NCBI GenBank assembly: GCA_002419025.1
Contig: DIFG01000065.1
Coordinates: 1-20,139, forward strand
Direction of reading: 5' to 3'
Source: Deltaproteobacteria bacterium UBA5754
Lineage (GTDB): Bacteria; Desulfobacterota; Dissulfuribacteria; Dissulfuribacterales; UBA5754
DNA: 20,139 nucleotides
The position numbers and the translations under genes are program-made. Shown here piece by piece: positions 6,693 through 12,668 of the stretch; within the stretch, counting starts at the first letter, position 1; each line of letters begins with the position of its first letter. The notes below the pieces were generated by a model, which made no database searches, was not told the DNA's origin, and was given only the letters and a program-made list of their open reading frames with translations.

Positions 6693-7646
6693 CTAAAAGA
6701 ACCTCGCGTGCCGCTTGTCCAGCCTCCGGAGGCCGAACCTCTCGGCCATGTCGAGGACGCGGCGAAATTCGTCCTCGGTGATCCTTCTGTCAAGGGGTGG
6801 ATATTTGTCAGCGATATAACTGGGATAGTACTGGTCCATGATGTTCAGGTACGTCTCCCGCGAGATCTCGCGGGCAATGAATCCAAGGACCTCCTCCGAC
6901 CCAGCCAATCCTCCCGGAAGGACGAGATGGCGCACGAGAAGACCCCGGAGCGCGATCCCGTTCCCATCGAGGACCAGATCCCCCACCTGCCGGTACATCT
7001 CTTTCAATGCCATTCGATTGATACGGGGATAGTCCAGGACCTTTGAAAGCCTCCGGGCGATTTCCGCGTCTCCGTACTTCATGTCAGGCATGTAAATGTC
7101 GACGATTCCGTCCAAAAGGGCAAGGGCCTCCGGGCTGTCGTATCCGCCTGTGTTGTAAACAAGGGGGAGCCTAAGGCCGTTTCTCGCTGCGATGGCGACC
7201 GCCTCGATGATCTGTGCCACCACGTGGCTCGGAGAGACCAGGTTCACGTTGTGGCATCCCATCCCCTGAATCGCGAGCATGACGGATGCAAGCTCCTCCG
7301 CGTCAACCTCCCTTCCCTCACCCCCCTGGCTCACGGGCCAGTTCTGGCAATAGACGCACCGGAGGTTGCACCGGGAGAAAAAGATGGTCCCTGAGCCGTT
7401 CCATCCGCGAAGCGGATCCTCTTCTCCGAAATGGGGGCCAAAACTATCCACTACAGCTCGTCTTCCTGTCTTGCAAAAGGCCCTCTCAGGCTGCTCGAGA
7501 CGGTTCACCCGGCAGTATCGCGCGCAAAGATCGCAGGATTCCAGGTGCCTTATGGCCTCCGCGGCCCTCGCATCCAGAACGCCTTCCTCAAGGAGAGAGA
7601 GATAGGCGGGCCGAAATGAAGGGGGAATCGGCGTCCTCGCGCCCAT
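6693..7646 (-). CDS. Radical SAM protein, PflX/COG1313-like
   Basis: This 317-residue protein carries the radical SAM cluster motif CNLRCVYC (Cys93, Cys97, Cys100) followed by QNWPVS. That is typical of the pyruvate-formate-lyase-activating-enzyme-related PflX group. An N-terminal set of cysteines, CDLCARYCRVNR (Cys38, 41, 45) plus Cys58, is also characteristic and may hold a second Fe-S cluster or zinc. Downstream are NVNLVSPSHVVAQI, YNTGGYDSPEAL and DIYMPDMKYGD, which form the SAM-binding barrel. The substrate is unknown for this family; glycyl-radical activation is only an analogy, and no glycyl radical enzyme is nearby. Its ATG overlaps the stop of the upstream RNase G gene as TGATG, so the two are probably translationally coupled. 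It converges with glnA. Confidence 0.85.
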   Translation of the reverse strand: MGARTPIPPSFRPAYLSLLEEGVLDARAAEAIRHLESCDLCARYCRVNRLEQPERAFCKTGRRAVVDSFGPHFGEEDPLRGWNGSGTIFFSRCNLRCVYCQNWPVSQGGEGREVDAEELASVMLAIQGMGCHNVNLVSPSHVVAQIIEAVAIAARNGLRLPLVYNTGGYDSPEALALLDGIVDIYMPDMKYGDAEIARRLSKVLDYPRINRMALKEMYRQVGDLVLDGNGIALRGLLVRHLVLPGGLAGSEEVLGFIAREISRETYLNIMDQYYPSYIADKYPPLDRRITEDEFRRVLDMAERFGLRRLDKRHARFF

Positions 7647-9151
7647 CAGGTCTCGGTCGCGCGGGCGATCCTGAACTCTTCCATGCCGAGTCCCGGGTTT
7701 CCCTCGACATGGATCTTCACCTCCCGCAGGCCTTCGATCCTCGCGATCTCGGTCCTCTTTGCGTTCAGCATGTGGAAGGCCACTGCGGGCTGGACCTCGA
7801 GGATCACCTTAATCACCTCCCCATGCTCCTTGGCGAGCCACTCCCTGAGTGCCCTCAGGTGGGTGACGGCGAGACTTTCCACCGTGCGCACGATCCCCTT
7901 GCCCGCGCAACATGGACACGTCCTGTGTTGGACCATCTGGACCGGGGCGCCTATCTTCTGGCGAACGATCTCAATAAGCCCGAAGGGACCCACACGCGAG
8001 ACCTCTGTGCGGGCCTTGTCCCGTTTCAAAAGCTCTTTCATGCGCCTTTCCAGGCCTTCGCGGTTGGCCCTGGGCCGCATGTCTATGAAATCCACCACGA
8101 TGATCCCGGCCAGATCCCTAAGGCGGAGCTGGCGGGCGACCTCTTCCGCCGCCTCGAGATTCGTGTTGTAGGCGGTCTCCTCGAACTCCTTCTCGTGGAT
8201 GAGCTTCCCCGAGTTGACATCAATGGCCACAAGGGCCTCGGTGGGCTCTATGATGAGGGACCCTCCGGACGGGAGCTCCACCCGACGCCGGAAGATCTCC
8301 TCGATCTGGACCTCGACCCCGTAGTGGGAAAAGATGGGCATCAATCCGTCGTAATATCGGACGGTCGCCTCATGCTTGGGGGAGATGATCTTCAAAAAGG
8401 CCTTCACATCCTCGCAGGCAGCCTGGTCGTCGATGGCGATTTCGGTCACGTCGGACGTGAGGTAATCCCGCAGAAAACGGGCGACCAGATCCCGTTCGGT
8501 ATAGAGAAGAGAAGGTGTGGAGGCCTTCTGCGCCTTTTTCTTGAGGTCCTGCCAGAGCCTGAGGAGATAGGAGAGGTCCTGCTTCACGTCCTTTTTCGTC
8601 ATCCCCTCGGTGACCGTCCGGACGATGAGGCCGACCCCTTCAGGCCGGGTGAGCTCGGCAAGGAGCTCCTTCAGGCGTTTCCTCTCCGCCTCTTCCTCGA
8701 TCTTGCGCGACACCCCCACCTGATCCGTCCCGGGCATGATGACGAGGAACCGGCCGGGGATGGAGAGGTATGTCGTGACCGCCGGGCCCTTCATGGCCGA
8801 CTCTTCCTTCACGATCTGGACGAGGACCTCCTGGCCCTTCTGCAGGAGTTCCGGGGCCTTTCTTCCGTTCTCCGGGTTTCCGTAATATTCGGGATGGATG
8901 TCATCCAGGGGAAGATAGGCGTTCCTGGCACGCCCGATATCCACGAAAACGGCCTGGAGACCGGGTTCGATGTTCGTTATCCGCCCCTTGTAGATGTTCC
9001 CCCGGGTTTTGAGCCAGGTCTCGCTCTCCACCTGATAGGCCTGGAGCCGGCCGCCCTCGAGGAGGCAGACCCGGACCTCCTCCGGATCATCCATGTTCAC
9101 GATGATCTTGTGTTCCAGTATCGGTTCCTTCTTTTTCCCGGTTTTAGCCAT
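7646..9151 (-). CDS. rng: Ribonuclease G (RNase E/G family)
   Basis: This is a single-strand endoribonuclease of rRNA processing and mRNA decay. From the ATG at 9151 it is 501 residues, close to the roughly 490 of RNase G, and it lacks the long C-terminal scaffold of RNase E. The S1 domain includes GNIYKGRITNIEPGLQAVFVD. The DNase I-like catalytic core has ATEALVAIDVNSGK (Asp at about 306) and GIIVVDFIDM (second Asp at about 350). The zinc-link motif CPCCAGKG is near residue 412. A GTG at 9193 would add 14 residues and has AGGATAAACT upstream of it. The ATG starts MAKTGKKKEPI but has only a distant AAGGAG, so the start is unresolved. The gene is divergent from murI across a short gap and overlaps the downstream radical SAM gene by one base. 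Confidence 0.92.
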   Translation of the reverse strand: MAKTGKKKEPILEHKIIVNMDDPEEVRVCLLEGGRLQAYQVESETWLKTRGNIYKGRITNIEPGLQAVFVDIGRARNAYLPLDDIHPEYYGNPENGRKAPELLQKGQEVLVQIVKEESAMKGPAVTTYLSIPGRFLVIMPGTDQVGVSRKIEEEAERKRLKELLAELTRPEGVGLIVRTVTEGMTKKDVKQDLSYLLRLWQDLKKKAQKASTPSLLYTERDLVARFLRDYLTSDVTEIAIDDQAACEDVKAFLKIISPKHEATVRYYDGLMPIFSHYGVEVQIEEIFRRRVELPSGGSLIIEPTEALVAIDVNSGKLIHEKEFEETAYNTNLEAAEEVARQLRLRDLAGIIVVDFIDMRPRANREGLERRMKELLKRDKARTEVSRVGPFGLIEIVRQKIGAPVQMVQHRTCPCCAGKGIVRTVESLAVTHLRALREWLAKEHGEVIKVILEVQPAVAFHMLNAKRTEIARIEGLREVKIHVEGNPGLGMEEFRIARATET

Positions 9152-9286
9152 ACGTTCGGTCCATGTACGGACTCCTTGCGCCGTTCGCGCCACAGTTTAT
9201 CCTATAGCCTTTTGAACTCAAGCGGAGACCATTGCCACACAATCTGCCTCGGGCTGGCCATTGGCCGCCCCTCGGGTGGGGAAAAG

Positions 9287-10096
9287 ATGACGAAGATCGG
9301 AGTTTTTGATTCGGGAGTCGGGGGGCTCACGGTGGTGCGCGAGATCGAAAGGCTCCTTCCGCGCCACCCTCTCGTCTATTTCGGGGACACGGCCCGGACC
9401 CCGTATGGATCCAAGAGCCGGGAGACCCTCATCCGCTACGCCCGCGAGGACACCCGTTTCCTCCTGGACCAAGGGGCCGATATGGTGGTCGTCGCCTGCC
9501 ACAGCGCAGCGAGCGCGGCCACCCATGTCCTGAGATCGGACTTCTCCGTCCCGGTCTTTGAGGTCATCACCCCTTCCATAAACGAGGCCGTCGCCATGAC
9601 GAAAAAGGGCGTGATCGGCCTCATCGGGACCCGGGCGACCGTGACAAGCGGCATCTACGAGACCGAGATCGGGCGGCTCGCTCCGGGAGCCAGGGTCCTC
9701 AGCCAGGCCTGCCCCCTCCTTGTGCCCCTCGTGGAGGAGGGATGGATCTCCGCCCGCGAGACACGCATGATCGCCTCCCGATATCTCCGGCCCCTCAAGG
9801 GCAAAGGGATGGACACCCTCGTCCTCGGCTGCACCCATTATCCCCTTCTCAAACGGATCATCCAGGAAAAGATCGGGAGGCGGGTGACAATCGTCGACCC
9901 GTCCGCCGAGGTTGCACGCGCTGTACGGGATCACATCGCCTCGAATGGTCTTGGGGATGCCGGCGAAACAGGGGGCACAGAGAGCCGGTTCTTCCTGTCG
10001 GACCTCACGCCCGCCACACAACGGATAGTGGAGAGTTTCCTCGGCCGGAAGGTCAGCATCGAACAGGTCACGCTTCCCTGCCACACAGGCCTCTAA
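9287..10096 (+). CDS. murI: Glutamate racemase
   Basis: The enzyme makes D-glutamate for peptidoglycan. It is 269 residues from the ATG at 9287 (MTKIGVFDSGVGGLTVVRE); a GGGGAAAAG stretch lies just upstream. Asp8 and Ser9 of FDSGVGG, YFGDTARTPYGSKS, the first catalytic cysteine Cys71 and the second pair GCTHYPLL (Cys182, Thr183, His184) are present. The first cysteine is followed by His72-Ser73 (ACHSA) where most glutamate racemases have Asn-Thr (ACNTA), a change at substrate-contacting positions. The open frame continues far upstream (to 7286), but that is antisense to rng and is not part of the gene. The 3' end overlaps the convergent kdsB by 29 bp. Confidence 0.93.
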   Translation: MTKIGVFDSGVGGLTVVREIERLLPRHPLVYFGDTARTPYGSKSRETLIRYAREDTRFLLDQGADMVVVACHSAASAATHVLRSDFSVPVFEVITPSINEAVAMTKKGVIGLIGTRATVTSGIYETEIGRLAPGARVLSQACPLLVPLVEEGWISARETRMIASRYLRPLKGKGMDTLVLGCTHYPLLKRIIQEKIGRRVTIVDPSAEVARAVRDHIASNGLGDAGETGGTESRFFLSDLTPATQRIVESFLGRKVSIEQVTLPCHTGL

Positions 10097-10853
10097 CCAC
10101 ATCCAGGTCTTCAGGGGTGTCCACCTCCGGGGGGGCTGAGGAGACCGGAACGACACCGATGGAGAAACCGTTTTCGAGGGCCCGAAGCTGTTCGAGCCTT
10201 TCCACCCCTTCGAGCAGACCCGGGGGGAGACCCACAAAGGTCTGGAGGAAACCCTGGCGGTAGGCATAGAGCCCGATGTGGCGCAGATACGCAGCCCTTA
10301 GGTCAAAAGGCGGCGCCCCATCCGCCCGTGCGTCCTCCCAGATGCCGTCCCGGTCAAAGGGGATCCTCGCCCTGGAGAAATAGAGGGCACGCCAGGACCG
10401 GTCCACGACCACCTTGACCCGGTTCGGATTTTTGGCCTCAGCGGACGAAAGCGGGCAGGCCGGGGTGGTCATGAGGACATCGGTGTCGGCGAGAAGTCTC
10501 GCCACGATGGCATTCACCGGACCCGGATCGAGGAGGGGCTGGTCCCCCTGTACATTCACGACCACGTCTTCATCATGAAGGCCGAGCCTTCGGGCGACCT
10601 CTGCTATGCGATCCGTCCCGGACGGATGGGAAGGGTCTGTGAGAAAGGCCTCGCCACCGGCCCAGGCCACGCATGAACGGATCCTCTCATCGTCCGTGGC
10701 GACTACGGTCCGCTCCACTTCAGGAATGCGTGCGGCCCGATGGAGGATGTGGAGGATCATGGGACGGCCGTGGATCTCGATGAGGGGTTTTCCAGGAAGG
10801 CGCGTGGAGCCGTACCGGGCCGGGATTATGCAAACGGTGCGAGGCTTGGGCAT
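10068..10853 (-). CDS. kdsB: 3-deoxy-manno-octulosonate cytidylyltransferase
   Basis: This enzyme activates Kdo as CMP-Kdo for attachment to lipid A, so it points to an LPS-bearing outer membrane. It is 261 residues, slightly longer than the roughly 250 usual. Motifs are IIPARYGSTRLPGKPL near the N-terminus, VVATDDERI, SGTDRIAEV, NVQGDQPLL (the family usually has NVQGDEP), NPNRVKVVVD, FSRARIPFDRD and HIGLYAYRQGFL. A GGAG ribosome-binding site lies inside the end of rsmI, whose stop codon is 3 nt before the kdsB ATG, so it is the last gene of a tight operon. Its C-terminal codons overlap the end of murI on the other strand. Confidence 0.94.
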   Translation of the reverse strand: MPKPRTVCIIPARYGSTRLPGKPLIEIHGRPMILHILHRAARIPEVERTVVATDDERIRSCVAWAGGEAFLTDPSHPSGTDRIAEVARRLGLHDEDVVVNVQGDQPLLDPGPVNAIVARLLADTDVLMTTPACPLSSAEAKNPNRVKVVVDRSWRALYFSRARIPFDRDGIWEDARADGAPPFDLRAAYLRHIGLYAYRQGFLQTFVGLPPGLLEGVERLEQLRALENGFSIGVVPVSSAPPEVDTPEDLDVVRGLCGREA

Positions 10854-10856
10854 GGA

Positions 10857-11714
10857 TCACTCCGATTCACGGCTGCATGAAAGGCCGTAGAGGGTCTTTC
10901 TGGAAAGACCGGTCAGGCCGGAGAGAAGCGAGGCGGCCTCCTTCCTCGACAGGGCGCGGCCGGTGGTCATGGCCTCCATGACACGGCCGGCGGCATCGAG
11001 GTCATGGGAACGGTCCTCATCCTCTCTCTCGCTGGCCCCTTCCACCACCACCGTGATTTCGCCCTTGGGTTCCATGCCTTCGAGCCCGGCCGCCACCTCG
11101 GAGATCCTGCCCCGGAGGATCGTCTCATGGACCTTGGTGAGCTCACGGCCCAGAAGCATCTCCCTGTCGCCGAGGACATGAAAAAGATCCTCGAGAAATA
11201 CCTTGATGCGGTGCGGCGCCTCGAAAAACACGAGAGGAACGGGCAGGCCCGCAAGGCCTTCAAGCGCCTTCCGTCTCGCCTCCCTCTTTGCCGGAAGGAA
11301 CCCTGCAAAATGGAAAGAGTCACCGGAAAGGCCCGAAACGCTCAAGGCCGCTGTCACCGCCGACACCCCCGGAATGGGCACCACTGGAAAGCCCGCCTCC
11401 CTCACCCTGTCCACCAGGACCCGTCCGGGGTCGGAGAGTCCTGGGGTGCCGGCATCAGAGACAAAGGCCGCATGCGCCCCGGAGGCGAGGACATGGATCA
11501 CCTCATGGGCGCAGGCCCCTTCCTTGTGTTCGTGGCAGCTCATCACCCGGGTCCGTATCCCGTAGCGGGAAAGGAGTTTCCGCGTCCTGCGGGTGTCCTC
11601 ACAGGCCACGAGGGAGACCGCGGCCAGTATCCGCACGGCCCGGCCCGTCATGTCGTCCAGGTTCCCGATGGGGGTCCCGACCACGTAAAGGGTCCCTCTT
11701 TCTTCAACTGTCAT
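10857..11714 (-). CDS. rsmI: 16S rRNA (cytidine-1402-2'-O)-methyltransferase
   Basis: This SAM-dependent enzyme 2'-O-methylates C1402 in the decoding centre of 16S rRNA. The chosen ATG at 11714 gives MTVEERGTLYVVGTPIGNL and 285 residues, the family's usual length; the open frame extends upstream to 11768 but that lies inside the previous gene. Motifs include GTPIGNLDDMTGRAV, CEDTRRTRKLL, SCHEHKE, SDAGTPGLSDPG, PIPGVSAVTAAL and FFEAPHRI, all characteristic of the tetrapyrrole-methylase-fold RsmI family. The start overlaps the end of the CDP-alcohol phosphatidyltransferase gene by 11 nt, and kdsB follows after 3 nt, so the three are very likely cotranscribed. Confidence 0.93.
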   Translation of the reverse strand: MTVEERGTLYVVGTPIGNLDDMTGRAVRILAAVSLVACEDTRRTRKLLSRYGIRTRVMSCHEHKEGACAHEVIHVLASGAHAAFVSDAGTPGLSDPGRVLVDRVREAGFPVVPIPGVSAVTAALSVSGLSGDSFHFAGFLPAKREARRKALEGLAGLPVPLVFFEAPHRIKVFLEDLFHVLGDREMLLGRELTKVHETILRGRISEVAAGLEGMEPKGEITVVVEGASEREDEDRSHDLDAAGRVMEAMTTGRALSRKEAASLLSGLTGLSRKTLYGLSCSRESE

Positions 11715-12333
11715 GGGTGTCAGGCCGCCTTGCCTCTGCGGCCCCATGGCGGGACTTCCTATACACATGGAACATCCTCTGGAGGGCCGTCACATGGGCC
11801 AGGACCGCGATGACGGCAAGGGCCGGGAGGATCCAGCCGAAAAGGAGCCCGACAGCCAGGATCAGGAGGCGCTCAAAGCGGGTGAGTATGCCGACCGTGC
11901 AGGAAAAGCCGAGGGCCTCGGCCCGGGCCCTGGTGTAACTCACCAAGAGAGAGCCCGAGAAGGCGAAAAGCACGAGAAGCGTCCCGACGAACCCAACCCC
12001 TCGCTGATGGAAAAGGACAGCAAGACCGAGAAAGAGGAAGAACTCCGCGTAACGGTCGAGACACGAGTCGAGAAAGGCCCCGAAGCGGGTGACCCGCCCC
12101 TGTTCCCGGGCGAGAAGCCCGTCCACTGCGTCAAGAGGACCGAGGACCGCAAGGAGAACCCCGGCGAGCACGGGATGGCCGAGCCCGATGGCGCAGCCGA
12201 TCCCCCCGTAGGAGATGAGCCCGAGTATGCTCACCCCATTGGGACTGAGGCCGAGGCGGCCCAAAAACCTTGCGACTGGAAGGAGAAGCGGCCGGGACCA
12301 GCCCCTGCACCAGCCACTGAAGGACCATGACAT
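11704..12333 (-). CDS. CDP-alcohol phosphatidyltransferase family protein
   Basis: This 209-residue inner-membrane protein has the full family motif D-x2-DG-x2-AR-x8-G-x3-D-x3-D: Asp68, Asp71-Gly72, Ala75-Arg76, Gly85, Asp89 and Asp93 (in DAVDGLLAREQ and GAFLDSCLD). Hydrophobic segments around 35-66, 97-125 and 150-180 fit the usual six-helix fold. The family transfers a phosphatidyl group from CDP-diacylglycerol to an alcohol such as glycerol-3-phosphate, serine or inositol phosphate. The acceptor cannot be told from sequence by eye; PgsA-like and inositol-phosphate-type enzymes are both possible. No clear ribosome-binding site precedes the ATG at 12333, because repeat DNA abuts it. It heads the operon with rsmI and kdsB. 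Confidence 0.85.
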   Translation of the reverse strand: MSWSFSGWCRGWSRPLLLPVARFLGRLGLSPNGVSILGLISYGGIGCAIGLGHPVLAGVLLAVLGPLDAVDGLLAREQGRVTRFGAFLDSCLDRYAEFFLFLGLAVLFHQRGVGFVGTLLVLFAFSGSLLVSYTRARAEALGFSCTVGILTRFERLLILAVGLLFGWILPALAVIAVLAHVTALQRMFHVYRKSRHGAAEARRPDTHDS

Positions 12334-12337
12334 CTTT

Positions 12338-12507
12338 CAGTTGTCAGCTACCATCTGTCAGTTTTCAGCAAAACAAAAAAACTGACAACCTTGATGGTCT
12401 TGTAAAAAGCCCCAAAATAGCCTTTTCCACAGATTCAACCTCTATAATTTCAGTATATTACAAGTACATATTTTGACTTTTTACTGAAAACTGATAGCTG
12501 ACAGCTG
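12338..12507. repeat. Nested inverted-repeat element with TCAG-rich arms
   Basis: The outer arms are CAGTTGTCAGCTACC...TCAGTTTTCAGCAAAA (12338-12373) and ACTGAAAACTGATAG...ACAGCTG (12483-12507), which are largely complementary. Inside lie a second complementary pair, GTAAAAAGCCCCAAAATA (12402-12419) and TATTTTGACTTTTTAC (12469-12484). TGATGGTCTTGTAAAAAGCC (12392-12411) is the dispersed GTAAAAAG repeat. The central 12420-12468 is AT-rich with no gene. It looks like a small non-autonomous element or a stacked repeat. Confidence 0.6.
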
Positions 12508-12532
12508 ATCGCACTGCAAAACCTCAAAATCT

Positions 12533-12656
12533 GATCCCGCTCAAAAAGCCCGAGATGCAAGGCGCGAAATTTTCCAGGAATGAGGCGTACTTAGCGTACG
12601 CCGCAGTGACTGGAAAATTGAAGCAACGCCGCAGATCGGGTTTTTTCAGCGGGATC
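12533..12656. repeat. 124-nt near-perfect long hairpin (MITE-like palindrome)
   Basis: The element begins GATCCCGCTCAAAAAGCCCG and ends CGGGTTTTTTCAGCGGGATC. Its arms pair along nearly their whole length, including AATTTTCCAG (about 12571-12580) with CTGGAAAATT (about 12610-12619). The pairing closes on GGCGTAC, loop TTAGC, GTACGCC (12585-12603). It is flanked by CAGCTGATC and GATCATAGCTGATA, as if inserted into a TCAG-type repeat. There is no room for a protein. It may be a non-autonomous transposable element or a transcript-end structure between ileS and the operon starting at 12333. Confidence 0.7.
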
Positions 12657-12668
12657 ATAGCTGATAAC

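Noticed and set aside
7286..9286. Very long plus-strand open frame leading into murI (936 residues in total)
   Set aside because: It is antisense to clearly conserved rng and radical SAM genes. Its translation is low-complexity and GC-driven, and only the part from 9287 matches a known family.
11004..11813. 269-residue plus-strand frame opposite rsmI
   Set aside because: It is a shadow of rsmI, with no domain and no sensible start context.
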